A DNA stretch of 19,731 bases from Puniceicoccales bacterium (GCA_031281895.1 JAITET010000021.1:1-19731); one strand, 5' to 3'. Positions 1 through 8,350 are shown, counted from the stretch's first letter. Translations and numbers: made by a program. The notes: generated from the letters alone by a model not told the origin.

Positions 1-138
1 AAATCGAAAACATGTTCAGCAGACTAAAGGACTGGCGCCGCGTCGCAACTCGCTATGACCGCTGCCACCACACTTTCTTTTCAACCATTTGTATCGCTTG
101 TATTTTCCTCTTCTATTTGAGCTTATGAGTCCTGACCC
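1..138 (+). mobile_element. 3' end of an IS5-type insertion sequence
   Basis: The first 128 bases encode the C-terminus of a DDE transposase. Directly overlapping its stop is GAGTCCTGACCC (127-138), which reads from the outside as GGGTCAGGACTC and looks like a terminal inverted repeat of an IS5-family element. It is followed by TAG (139-141), or CTAG if the last C is counted, compatible with the short TA-rich or CTAG targets used by this family. The left end and most of the transposase lie outside the window, so neither the matching repeat nor the target duplication can be checked. The exact boundary (137 or 138) is inferred. Confidence 0.7.
3..128 (+). CDS. IS5-family transposase, C-terminal fragment (5' partial)
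   Basis: Frame 3 is open from the left edge to TGA at 126-128 and reads IENMFSRLKDWRRVATRYDR followed by a hydrophobic tail with conserved Cys and Phe residues. The pattern F-x-R-L-K-D-W-R-R-(V/I)-A-T-R-Y-D-(R/K) is the hallmark C-terminal block of IS5-family (IS427-like) DDE transposases, in which the last catalytic Glu (here E4 of the fragment, in IENMF) precedes the Arg/Lys-rich helix. The protein would cut and join the IS ends. Only about 41 residues are visible, so intactness of the full enzyme is unknown. Confidence 0.8.
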   Translation: MENMFSRLKDWRRVATRYDRCHHTFFSTICIACIFLFYLSL

Positions 139-478
139 TAGTGCGAACACCATTCCACTCCTCATCACCTATGTCGTCGGTTCTGCCAAAAAATGCCTGC
201 CTGATTCCGCCTTCCAATACCTGACGTGCACGCCCCAACCCTGGGTTCGGTGCCCTTCCAGAATTTGGATCAAACGGATCAGAATCCACCTCTTCGACTG
301 TGGCAGATGTTCTTGAAGTGAATGAATCTTTAAGAGTCTTTGAATCCGGTTGGGTCTGAATTTCACTCGGAGCAGGGGACAAACCCCTATCTCCAAATTG
401 CCCTATCTTTCCATTTTGACCATCTTGTATTCCTTGCGTATCTGAAGGTCCACCATCTACTCGTACCTGATCTCCCAT
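113..478 (-). pseudogene. Hydrophilic protein of unknown function, 3' end replaced by IS sequence
   Basis: A reverse-strand ORF of about 121 residues begins at ATG 478. A purine-rich AAGGGGG lies about 9 nt upstream of that ATG, whereas the longer GTG start at 514 has no ribosome-binding site. The protein is rich in Gly, Asp, Gln, Pro, Arg and Ser, with no membrane segment and no motif I recognise. The last eight codons (about RVRTHKLK and stop) are read from the inverted repeat and transposase end of the IS at 113-138, so the native 3' end was probably displaced by the insertion and would lie to the left of the element. What remains of the native gene is about 113 codons (139-478). It could still be expressed as a fusion. 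It is divergent from the coiled-coil gene at 697. Confidence 0.45.
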
Positions 479-696
479 ATCCCAATCCCCCTTAATGACC
501 AAAAATGCTATCACTTAAATGACTTCTGTCAAATATAATTTTAGTGGGGCCTATCCGGGCACATTGGTACTTTTTAAGGTGTAAAATGATAAATTCGTAG
601 GTTTGGCAATGGAACTTCCAGGGAATAAACTTCTGTCGAAAGTTGTTCTTGCCAATTTTGCAGATGAAACTATAATCCATTTGTGGGAGGATGTCG

Positions 697-3069
697 ATGA
701 CTATAGAAAATATATCAAATCAAGAAGTTGGAAATTCAGATTTGCCAAAAATCAGTGACTTTCACACTCATTTAATCACCGTTTCACGGCAGTCGACAAA
801 TGAAACATCGACAATAACTCGGCCTGAAACCGGTCTTATTAGTCGTAGTTTGGGTGATCGCACAACTGAAACGGCTAAAGCCAAAATAGGAAACACTACA
901 GGTAATGTGCAACAGCAAAGCTTATGGCAAAAAATCTGTGAGTGGTTTACTGCAAAATTTGGAAATTCACAAGATAAAGCGGCAATTGAACTGACAAACG
1001 CTATAAAGAATAACAAGATTGGTTTGGTAGAATCATTACTTGCGAATCCAGAAAATAGTTCCCTAAAACAGCAAATAAAAAACGGCATAGTAGAGGATCG
1101 TGAGCTCTTTCCGAAGTTGATCCAATTCAATGACGAGAATGTAAAACGGTTGCTGCAAGCTCTAGATCTAGGAGATTTGCAGGAACAATATCGACAATTT
1201 TTGGGCAACGGTTTGTTAGAAGTGCTTACAGGTACTGGTAAAATAAAGGCCGAATCGGTTGAATCCGAAAGAGTTAAACTTGAAGAAAGCGGAAGAAAAA
1301 AGAATGAACTGACCAGAGCCTTGGAAGGGCATACCCAAGAGAAAGCGAAAGTTGATGAGGAAATGCCCAAGTGCGATGAAAAATGTTCCCAGCTCACAAA
1401 ATCCGTAGAGTCCTTAGAAAGAGAAAAGGCAAATTTATCAAAAGAAATCATTGACCTAGAAAACGAAATAAAACCAATCAAAGAAAAGATTGAAAAAATT
1501 GAAACTGATATGGAACCTAGAATCAAAGAAGAGCGTAAGAAACAAAAGGCGGCTGAGCTGGAGATACATGGGCAAGGTGAAAACAGGGAAGGTGGGCAAC
1601 CGCATCAAAATAATGCTCTAAAAGAAGGCCTTCGTTCAAAATTCCAGGCTCTTATGGGGTGCGAGTGGTCTGAAGCGGGTGACACCGTAACTTCGTTGGA
1701 GAAAACTGCACGTGAAAAGCAGGTAGAATTAGACAAAGCAGAGGAAGAGTTGAAAACGGCCAATTCCACTCTGATACTTCTTGATGAAACAATAAATACT
1801 ACAAAAGAACGCCTAACTTCTATAGAAAAAATTACAAAACAAATTACAGATGCGAACGAGAAAATAAAAAATCTTACGGCAAAGGGAGCTCAAAAAAACG
1901 CTGAAGAAATTTCAAGACTGACAGAGCAGGTTATGAGGTTAGAAGAAGCGCTAGAAAAGCTTGTAGAGAAAAAGCTTGAATGGAGGAAAGACATAAATGA
2001 AACCATAACGAACCTTGAAGAAAAAACCTGCTTTCAGCTAAAGATAGATCAAGATGCGTATGAAGAAATAAGTACAAAAATAGCCAACCTCTCCGACAAT
2101 GTACGGGCTCTCCAGATTGAAGTAACTAAATACACGAATGCTGTAAAGTTAGTAAAAGGGTATTCTGAGGCAAAAGCTGAGCTAGACAATAAGTTCGCAG
2201 CCATCCAAAAGCAGGGAAATAATGCTCTGGAAAACATAAGAACCCTGCAAGGTGAGATGAGCACACAGCAAGAGGAGATACGTTCAAAATATAATTTGAA
2301 GGAAAAGGAGAAAAGTCTTACAGAGAAAAAGACCAAATTGGGGACATTGGAGACGGAAATTACCAGCAAAAGATCAGAATCAGGAGGAGCAGAAACAGAA
2401 CTAAACACACTCAAAGCAAAACAATCCAATCTTGAGAGACAAATTGCCAGCGAAGGATCAGAATTAGAAAAAACAGAAAAAGAATACGAGACCTTTTCGA
2501 AAACCTACTCTGAGAAGTTGGGAGCCGCAAAGCAGGCCATTGAACGAGCTAAAACACTTAGCGAAAGGATTGCCAGTGATGATAAGATTCAAGAACTAAA
2601 ACAGGCTTTACAATCTCCCACAGCAACAAAGAAATTTGTTGAAGAACTGCTGAAATCTAGTGGAATCGGAAGTGTAGTGCGGGCCATCTATGAAAAACTC
2701 TCCCCCGAGGAACAAAAGGTATTTGCGAAGGCAATTTTTTCTCATCTATACGGGGACAAATCTGATAAATCTGATTATGGGTCCGTGGCAGCTGCTGCCG
2801 CCGGACGTGCATTGTCTGGGATTACCAGTGACAGCGATAAAGAGAAAGCTATTGCAACCGCTGCGAAAAGTGCCGCTGAGCGTGCCGTTAAGATACTAGT
2901 ATCGATGTCCGAAGAGGGGAACAGGATAAAAGAAGATTACTCATTTCTTACGACTTTTGCAACGACATGTGCGGAAGATACCGGTATGATGGCATTACCA
3001 GGGGCCGGAAATATGATCGCAGCTATTCAAACTCTTGCCACAAGTAAATCACCCAGCAGTGGCACCTAA
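697..3069 (+). CDS. Large coiled-coil protein of unknown function (790 aa)
   Basis: The frame opens at ATG 691, but GGGAGG (685-690) abuts that codon and sits 6 nt before the next in-frame ATG at 697, so I take 697 as the start. The first 70 residues are Ser/Thr-rich and polar with no signal peptide. Residues ~75-180 look like a compact helical segment with a Trp pair (WQKICEW). Residues ~190-655 are almost uninterrupted Glu/Lys/Leu heptad-like sequence, predicted as a long coiled coil with a Gly/Gln/His-rich break near residue 300. Residues ~700-740 are Ala-rich, and the C-terminus (~755-788) is weakly hydrophobic. No ATPase (SMC-type Walker) motif is present. It is not co-oriented with the IS-cut gene and is separated from yidC by 300 bp. 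A structural or secreted host-interaction role is possible but only inferred. Confidence 0.8.
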   Translation: MTIENISNQEVGNSDLPKISDFHTHLITVSRQSTNETSTITRPETGLISRSLGDRTTETAKAKIGNTTGNVQQQSLWQKICEWFTAKFGNSQDKAAIELTNAIKNNKIGLVESLLANPENSSLKQQIKNGIVEDRELFPKLIQFNDENVKRLLQALDLGDLQEQYRQFLGNGLLEVLTGTGKIKAESVESERVKLEESGRKKNELTRALEGHTQEKAKVDEEMPKCDEKCSQLTKSVESLEREKANLSKEIIDLENEIKPIKEKIEKIETDMEPRIKEERKKQKAAELEIHGQGENREGGQPHQNNALKEGLRSKFQALMGCEWSEAGDTVTSLEKTAREKQVELDKAEEELKTANSTLILLDETINTTKERLTSIEKITKQITDANEKIKNLTAKGAQKNAEEISRLTEQVMRLEEALEKLVEKKLEWRKDINETITNLEEKTCFQLKIDQDAYEEISTKIANLSDNVRALQIEVTKYTNAVKLVKGYSEAKAELDNKFAAIQKQGNNALENIRTLQGEMSTQQEEIRSKYNLKEKEKSLTEKKTKLGTLETEITSKRSESGGAETELNTLKAKQSNLERQIASEGSELEKTEKEYETFSKTYSEKLGAAKQAIERAKTLSERIASDDKIQELKQALQSPTATKKFVEELLKSSGIGSVVRAIYEKLSPEEQKVFAKAIFSHLYGDKSDKSDYGSVAAAAAGRALSGITSDSDKEKAIATAAKSAAERAVKILVSMSEEGNRIKEDYSFLTTFATTCAEDTGMMALPGAGNMIAAIQTLATSKSPSSGT

Positions 3070-3369
3070 AATGATAAAAGTATACCACACACAAAAGATT
3101 TGGAGACAGAAATTGGGCGTTTCTCAGGATCTTTGGAAAGCCCTTCGAAGATATTTTGAAAAAACCCCCCTTTCCACCCATTGGGGAAAACGATTAAAAT
3201 AACGTTTTGATAGGGTCCATGCTTCGGAGGATCATCCTCCCATCGTGTCTTTTCGATGAAGGATCGACACTCACCAGATTCATTAAACCATGGTGGGAAA
3301 TACAAATAGATTGTCCATTTATTTTGCACTTGCAAATTTTTTGCACCTAAGAATCGTTGCTCCAAGTTA
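3070..3369. other. Intergenic region between the coiled-coil gene and yidC
   Basis: This 300-bp stretch has no gene I can support. A reverse-strand ORF (3066-3365, TTG start, 99 codons) covers it, but it has no ribosome-binding site and overlaps the stop of the preceding gene. Its composition (many Trp, Phe, Pro and Gly) is not absurd for a protein, so it stays undecided. A 43-codon forward ORF (3071-3202) is probably chance. The stretch holds a perfect inverted repeat at 3226-3240 and must contain the yidC promoter, which I could not place with confidence. The rpmH, rnpA and yidD genes often found upstream of yidC are not seen here. Confidence 0.5.
3226..3240. repeat. Perfect inverted repeat upstream of yidC
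   Basis: GGAGGAT-C-ATCCTCC is a 7-bp perfect palindrome around a single base, about 130 bp upstream of the yidC start. The one-base centre suits a dimeric protein-binding site better than an RNA hairpin. No second copy was noticed in the window, so the operator role is a guess. Confidence 0.3.
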
Positions 3370-5166
3370 ATGAAAGATAGAAGTCAACTCATTGGTTTTA
3401 CACTGATAATTTGTGCATTTGTATTGATGTTTAAAAATGCTGCCGACCAAGCAAACCAAGTGAAAATCGCTAGCCAAAAGAATGAACAACCGGAAGTTGT
3501 CCATGGTGAGCCCGTAGGCATCGAAGTCGCTGGAGATTTTGACATTGGAATAAAAAATTTTACTGCGGTTGAGAAAAGTACGGAGGTTGAGAAAAGTACG
3601 GAGGCTGAAAAGATTTTCACATTAGAAAATGATGTCATCGGTATCACAATCTCTGACCGAGGTGGTACGATAAAATCCACCGCACTGAGAAAATATCAGT
3701 CTGTGCAAGATCGGCCGGATGTTGTGGTTTTTAACGATGGTTGTACCATGCACGCAATGTCGTTAAGCTCAAGCAATGAACAGTTTTCCAAATTTATTCA
3801 ATCCGAACGATTTGATGAGATTTCGGTGGGGAAACACGACATCGTACTGTCAAAGACTACACCTGAAGGCTATACCATAACCAGGCAATACCACCTGGTT
3901 CCCCAGGATAGCAAAGAATCAGACGGATATGTCGTCGAGCATAAAATTCATATCCAAAATAATACCAATTCGCCACTGAATATCGGTAGTTTATCCCTGT
4001 TCCTAGGTTCCATGCCGGCGACTGAAAGTGACGCCATGGGGGATTATTTAAACTTTGGGATGTTTAATGGGAAAAAAGAAAGTTTCATAGGACTGCGGGA
4101 TTTCAAAGCAAGTAAAGGATTTTTGGGGTTTGGGAAAAAGGAAGAACGAAAATTTATCTACAACAGTGAAAAAATCTTGTGGGGTGCCATAAAGAATCAA
4201 TTTTTTACGACAATTCTAACACCCGAGATGGAAGCGGATGGCTACATCACATACCCAATTCTTGTCCACGACAAATGCTCAAATAAACAGGAAGAAGGCA
4301 TAGGAGCTTCAATGATTTTCAACGTTGGTACTCTCGACGGAGGGAAAAGTAAAACACTTTCGTCGAATATTTACATGGGGCCCAAGGATTTTTCTAGGCT
4401 GTCAAAATTGGGAAAAGAGCAAGATAGGGTGATGCAATTTGGCTTTTTTGGTTCCATAAGCGAACTTCTCCTACGGCTGATGCTAGGAATTCATGCGATA
4501 ATTCCAAATTGGGGATGGGCGATCATTGTACTGACAACAATGGTAAAACTTCTCCTTTGGCCATTGACAAATGCCCAGGTTAGATCTTCCAAAAAAATGG
4601 CAGCCATCCAAAATCCACTGAAAATAATCAAGGAGAAGTATAAAAACAATCCGCAGAAACTGCAGATGGAAACCCTAAAACTGTTTCGGGAAAATGGGAT
4701 AAATCCAGCCGCCGGGTGTTTACCGATATTTATACAAATCCCGATTTTCTTTGGGCTCTACTACATGCTCCGCACGGCATCCGATTTGCGATTCGCGCAT
4801 TTTTTGTGGATAAAAGATCTCTCTCTACCCGATACGGTCGCACACATTGGCCATTTCCCCGTGAATATTTTACCATTGGTCATGGGCGTAACCATGTTTT
4901 GGCAGATGCACATGACGCCAATGCCAACCTCGGATAACTCGCAAAAATTAATGTTCAAGCTGATGCCAGTTATTTTCTTTCTTTGTTGTTACACTTTCCC
5001 TTCCGGGTTGGTATTGTACTGGACTGTGCAAAATCTGTTGACGATTGTTCAACAATTTACAATGTCATCTAGCAGTAAGATACAGGATGAAAGTAACGTA
5101 AAAAATTCTACGGGAAAACGCAGTTCACGGTTACCGAAACGGAGGAAAAATAATGTCAGGACATAG
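3370..5166 (+). CDS. yidC: Membrane protein insertase YidC (Oxa1 family)
   Basis: YidC inserts and folds inner-membrane proteins, alone or with SecYEG. The 598-residue length and layout match the Gram-negative form: an N-terminal membrane segment (residues ~7-24), a large periplasmic domain (~75-350), then the conserved C-terminal core with the hydrophobic block GIHAIIPNWGWAIIVLTT near residue 374. The core also carries the RSSKKMAAIQNPLKIIKEKY cytoplasmic loop with its coiled-coil helix, the GCLPIFIQIPIFFGLYYML segment, and FPSGLVLYWTVQNLL near the end. The strongly basic tail is typical. The linker after the first helix contains an exact 18-bp tandem duplication. The stop overlaps the yebC start by 14 nt, so the two genes are translationally coupled. 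The start has no strong ribosome-binding site. Confidence 0.97.
   Translation: MKDRSQLIGFTLIICAFVLMFKNAADQANQVKIASQKNEQPEVVHGEPVGIEVAGDFDIGIKNFTAVEKSTEVEKSTEAEKIFTLENDVIGITISDRGGTIKSTALRKYQSVQDRPDVVVFNDGCTMHAMSLSSSNEQFSKFIQSERFDEISVGKHDIVLSKTTPEGYTITRQYHLVPQDSKESDGYVVEHKIHIQNNTNSPLNIGSLSLFLGSMPATESDAMGDYLNFGMFNGKKESFIGLRDFKASKGFLGFGKKEERKFIYNSEKILWGAIKNQFFTTILTPEMEADGYITYPILVHDKCSNKQEEGIGASMIFNVGTLDGGKSKTLSSNIYMGPKDFSRLSKLGKEQDRVMQFGFFGSISELLLRLMLGIHAIIPNWGWAIIVLTTMVKLLLWPLTNAQVRSSKKMAAIQNPLKIIKEKYKNNPQKLQMETLKLFRENGINPAAGCLPIFIQIPIFFGLYYMLRTASDLRFAHFLWIKDLSLPDTVAHIGHFPVNILPLVMGVTMFWQMHMTPMPTSDNSQKLMFKLMPVIFFLCCYTFPSGLVLYWTVQNLLTIVQQFTMSSSSKIQDESNVKNSTGKRSSRLPKRRKNNVRT
3568..3603 (+). repeat. 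18-bp exact tandem duplication inside yidC
   Basis: GTTGAGAAAAGTACGGAG occurs twice in a row (3568-3585 and 3586-3603) and is followed by a degenerate partial third copy (3604-3612). It encodes VEKSTE-VEKSTE-AEK in the flexible linker after the first membrane helix of YidC. Being in frame, it changes only linker length and could vary between strains by slippage. Confidence 0.9.
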
Positions 5167-5893
5167 CAAGTGGGCAACAACAAAACGGCACAAAGCCGTC
5201 ATCGATGCAAAGCGTGGGAAAATTTTTAGCATGTTGAGCAAAGATATATCTTTAGCCGCACGCGATGGAGGGGGTGATATAAATTTCAATGCCAGGCTGA
5301 GGGTTGTTGTGCAAAAAGCTAAGGAAGCCAACATGCCCGCCGATAATATCAAAAAGGCTATCCAAAAAGGTACGGGCGAATTGCCCGGCATGTCGATCGA
5401 AGAATTAACCTACGAAGGTTATATCGCGGGAGGAATCGGTGCCATCATAGAAATAACCACGGACAACAAAAATCGTGCTGCCAGCGAGATCCGTAGTGTA
5501 CTCACCAAAGGCGGAGGGAATTTGGCAAGCCCTGGAGCATTGATGTTCAACTTCCAAAGAATGGGACAATTTTTCATAGCCAAGGAGGTGGTGACCGAAA
5601 ATAGGCTGATGGAAATTGTACTGGATGCGGGGGCTGAAGACATCAAATCGGATGGCCCAGACTTTGAAGTGCTGTGCCCGATTTCATCATACTACACCCT
5701 AGCACAGGCAATAATAGGAGCAAATATCAAATGTTTGTCATCCGAAATCGCATACATTCCTAACTCTATCATACAAATAACGGATGCGGAATTAGCCGCC
5801 AAGGTATTGAAAACCATTGAAAAATTAGAAGACTTGGATGATGTCAAGAATGTTTTTGCCAATTTCGACATAGACGATTCAATTGAAACTTAA
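5153..5893 (+). CDS. yebC: YebC/PmpR family protein (translation or transcription factor)
   Basis: The protein opens with the family signature MSGHSKWATTKRHKAVIDAK and continues with AKRGKIFSMLSKDI, NARLRVVVQKAKEANMPADN and IKKAIQKGTGE, all typical of YebC/TACO1. The 246-residue length is normal for the family. Members have been described as DNA-binding regulators and, more recently, as factors that ease ribosome stalling at proline stretches and other difficult sequences. I cannot separate these roles from sequence. GGAGG at 5141-5145, 7 nt before the ATG, lies inside the end of yidC and gives a clear start and coupling to it. The gene ends 34 bp from the convergent prmC. Confidence 0.95.
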   Translation: MSGHSKWATTKRHKAVIDAKRGKIFSMLSKDISLAARDGGGDINFNARLRVVVQKAKEANMPADNIKKAIQKGTGELPGMSIEELTYEGYIAGGIGAIIEITTDNKNRAASEIRSVLTKGGGNLASPGALMFNFQRMGQFFIAKEVVTENRLMEIVLDAGAEDIKSDGPDFEVLCPISSYYTLAQAIIGANIKCLSSEIAYIPNSIIQITDAELAAKVLKTIEKLEDLDDVKNVFANFDIDDSIET

Positions 5894-5927
5894 TGGGAGT
5901 GTTGGATCGTTTATGTCACTTAGGAGA

Positions 5928-6776
5928 CTAAATTTTCGTGCTGTTTTGCAAAAAAACAAATCTGTCTTTCCCATTAAGGTCGCCCATTGATTCAAATTTG
6001 CCGAAATAGTTTTTGGCAAAACTTGCGATGGATTCATGTTGGGAGCTACCTGTTTCCAGAGCCAATATGCCATCTTTCGCCAAAAACCTTCCGGCCGTAC
6101 CGATAATTTTAAAAATATCGGCCAACCCATTGTTTTTGGATACCAATGCGAATTTTGGTTCAAACTTTTTTATTTCATCCTGGGCATTTTCAAATTCTTC
6201 ATCGGTCAAATACGGGGGATTCGAAATGATCATATCAAATGTCCCATCAACATTTTCTAACCAATCGCTAACCATAAACCTAATGTTTGTTATCCCATTT
6301 CTTATGGCATTTTTTTGAGCTATCGAAAGTACATCTTGGTTTGCATCGACAGCCAGAACATTTGCCTCCGTGAAATGTTTCGCCAGAGCCAACCCAATCG
6401 CACCGCTACCAGTCCCCAGGTCTAAAATTGATCCGATCGGCCTATTTTCAAAACGTGAAATGAGCATACCTACGAGTTCTTCCGTTTCGTGCCTTGGTAT
6501 TAAAACATTCCTGTCAACTGCGATGAATAAACCATAAAAATCAACTTCGCCGACGATGTATTGCAGTGGTTCTCGATTCCCTCTCCTGGACAGTAGATGT
6601 TGAAATTGAGATAGTAAATGCCCTTCCATATTGTCACAGGGATGCAGGTAGAGGGACAACCGTTTGCACCCAAACAAATGGGACAGCAACAATTCGGCAT
6701 CCAACCTGGCAGTAGCGATCCCCTTGCCTTTTAAAAAGTGTTCTGATTGCCTAAGAACTTCTACTAATGGTGGCAT
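5928..6776 (-). CDS. prmC: Peptide chain release factor N5-glutamine methyltransferase PrmC
   Basis: PrmC methylates the glutamine of the GGQ motif in release factors RF1 and RF2, using S-adenosylmethionine. The 282-residue form starting at ATG 6776 matches the family length. The N-terminal helical domain carries ARLDAELLLSHLFG (~23-36). The linker IPRHETEELV (~93-102) follows, then the SAM site LDLGTGSGAIGLALA (~118-132) and the substrate-binding motif NPPY (186-189). The frame is open further upstream to 6938, but that extension only reads pssA out of frame, so I reject it. The ATG lies within the end of pssA (13-nt overlap), implying an operon pssA-prmC. Confidence 0.95.
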   Translation of the reverse strand: MPPLVEVLRQSEHFLKGKGIATARLDAELLLSHLFGCKRLSLYLHPCDNMEGHLLSQFQHLLSRRGNREPLQYIVGEVDFYGLFIAVDRNVLIPRHETEELVGMLISRFENRPIGSILDLGTGSGAIGLALAKHFTEANVLAVDANQDVLSIAQKNAIRNGITNIRFMVSDWLENVDGTFDMIISNPPYLTDEEFENAQDEIKKFEPKFALVSKNNGLADIFKIIGTAGRFLAKDGILALETGSSQHESIASFAKNYFGKFESMGDLNGKDRFVFLQNSTKI

Positions 6777-7588
6777 TTGGCTCGTAGGATACGTCTTCGC
6801 CTTGCAATATGCCTGCATATCCCCCAAAACACATACCCCAGGAATATTGCGGCCAGTGCAACATCCCGCAATAATGCGACGAGTGATAGCACTGTCATTG
6901 AGACCAAAAATGTTCCCCATTTGGTTTGCGTATTCCAATCGACCTTTTTGAAACTAGGATAATAGATATTGCTGACCATCAACCAGGCAATCAGTAGCAT
7001 CAACGGAGGCAACATCAGGGACCACGATTTTAGATCATATTCATTAAGTATCAGCACAAGGGAAACAATAACCCCGGCGGCTGCGGGAACAGGTAACCCC
7101 AAAAAATCATAGTTGTTCTTTTCCTGTTCGGCCTTTGGAAGCAGGGGATGTGTTATCACGTTAAATCTTGCCAATCGTACACTGGCACACAGCAAGTACA
7201 GCGACCCAAAAATCCAACCAACTTGCCGGAAAAATGGAAATTGTTCCGTTGGCGATAATATCATCAGAAATACCATAAGGGCAGGCGCTACCCCAAATGA
7301 TACCACATCAGCTATGGAATCAAATTCTTTCCCAAAAAGAGACTCCTTCCCTCCCAATCTGGCAATCCTTCCATCCAATAAATCACATATTCCCGAAAGA
7401 AACACAAACCAAACGGCTTGCGTATAGTATGTGGTCGATATTGTTTCCGAAACCGAACAATACCGTGCCTGCATGGAACGAATTATGGATAGAAATCCAA
7501 AAAACAAATTGGACGCTGTGAACAAACATGGTAGCAAATAAATTCTGCTAGCATCTGCCAAGCTCATACCTTCCCCTTTTACTTTCAT
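6764..7588 (-). CDS. pssA: CDP-diacylglycerol--serine O-phosphatidyltransferase
   Basis: This inner-membrane enzyme joins serine to CDP-diacylglycerol to make phosphatidylserine, the precursor of phosphatidylethanolamine. The CDP-alcohol phosphotransferase signature is complete: D69-x2-D72-G73-x2-A-R77, then G86, D90 and D94 (DLLDGRIAR ... GKEFDSIAD). The N-terminal LPCLFTASNLFFGFLSI is characteristic of the PssA branch rather than PgsA. About six to eight hydrophobic segments fill the rest, and the tail is basic. The frame starts at ATG 7588, with a weak TTAGGT upstream. ATG 7567 follows a richer AAAAGGGGAAGG but at tight spacing, so either start is possible. It overlaps prmC by 13 nt. Confidence 0.92.
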   Translation of the reverse strand: MKVKGEGMSLADASRIYLLPCLFTASNLFFGFLSIIRSMQARYCSVSETISTTYYTQAVWFVFLSGICDLLDGRIARLGGKESLFGKEFDSIADVVSFGVAPALMVFLMILSPTEQFPFFRQVGWIFGSLYLLCASVRLARFNVITHPLLPKAEQEKNNYDFLGLPVPAAAGVIVSLVLILNEYDLKSWSLMLPPLMLLIAWLMVSNIYYPSFKKVDWNTQTKWGTFLVSMTVLSLVALLRDVALAAIFLGYVFWGICRHIARRRRILRAKCHH

Positions 7589-7769
7589 CGAAGCATACCT
7601 AAGAAAAATTTCTTGAGCCGCAAGTTGGAATGCTTATAAAAATATTCCATCCGTCTTTTTGTCGATTCTTGCCACAAACATTGCACCGTAAAACAAACCA
7701 GCAAACCGCTGAAAAATCTCAGAACTGACAACCACAACACCTAATGACATCACAATTGAGAGGGTCCTA

Positions 7770-8339
7770 TCATAGGGTGTGGAGTACAATGTCACAGCGC
7801 CTATCGAATGCACCGTCTTCCTTGCGTTGAACACTTTTATTTGCTTCGGCTGAGCCGAGTGAAGCAGTGATGATTCTATTTTCGTCAATTCCGAGGGACA
7901 CGAAAACATCTCGAACAGCCTCTGCACGCCGTTTCCCAAGTGCGTCATTGTAGGATTCTTTTCCGAATCTATCGCACTTACCGACGACTAACATACAAAG
8001 TGTTTTATCTTTTGTAAAAACTTTGGCTATTTCAGCTATTTTGATCTGTTCAGCTCCCAAAATTTTTGAGCTGTCGAAATTGAAATATATGGATTCAAGC
8101 ACATCCGCCGCCGTATAGTTATATTCCGTCTTTTGGGCATCAAACCCATGGGCAACGAAATTATCTCCAATGTTACAGTCATCTGTATTTATAAAACATT
8201 CGTCGGAGCAATTCTTTTCTGTTACTATTGTATCTTGGGGGGATAAAGACTCATTTGTGGAAAAGTCAAAATAAGAACATCCAGCAAGGGAAAAAATTAA
8301 ACTCAATATACAAATACACCTTATATACTTACTCAACAT
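7770..8339 (-). CDS. OmpA/Pal-family peptidoglycan-associated lipoprotein
   Basis: From ATG 8339 the protein has 189 residues and begins with a lipoprotein signal peptide: basic start, hydrophobic core and lipobox LAGC with Cys at residue 21. The frame is open to 8396, but the extra 19 residues would spoil the signal peptide, so I prefer 8339. After a Cys/Asp-rich linker comes an OmpA C-terminal domain (~75-187): SIYFNFDSS, then GKCDRFGKESYNDALGKRRA, then a Leu-Gly block and DRRCDIVL. This matches the peptidoglycan-binding fold of Pal, with Cys replacing the His/Thr of the usual GHTD. It would tether the outer membrane to the cell wall. No tolB or other tol genes lie beside it, so a precise Pal assignment is uncertain. 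The downstream 181 bp to pssA are non-coding. Confidence 0.85.
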   Translation of the reverse strand: MLSKYIRCICILSLIFSLAGCSYFDFSTNESLSPQDTIVTEKNCSDECFINTDDCNIGDNFVAHGFDAQKTEYNYTAADVLESIYFNFDSSKILGAEQIKIAEIAKVFTKDKTLCMLVVGKCDRFGKESYNDALGKRRAEAVRDVFVSLGIDENRIITASLGSAEANKSVQRKEDGAFDRRCDIVLHTL

Positions 8340-8350
8340 AACCAAGGGCG

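Noticed and set aside
768..1526. Reverse ORF of 252 codons opposite the coiled-coil gene
   Set aside because: Ser/Phe-rich shadow of the Glu/Lys-rich coding strand; no start signal.
3071..3202. Short forward ORF considered as an rnpA remnant because rnpA often precedes yidC
   Set aside because: The 43 codons show none of the RnpA motifs (no RNRxKR-type block), and the following frames are broken by stops.
3066..3365. Reverse-strand ORF of 99 codons between the coiled-coil gene and yidC
   Set aside because: TTG start without a ribosome-binding site, overlap with the upstream gene's stop and no recognisable family; kept only as a note on the intergenic region.
6777..6938. N-terminal extension of prmC to 6938
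   Set aside because: It reads the pssA coding region out of frame; ATG 6776 gives the normal family length and start.
7634..7948. Reverse ORF overlapping the lipoprotein gene 3' end
   Set aside because: Different frame from the OmpA-domain protein and no motif; a shadow.
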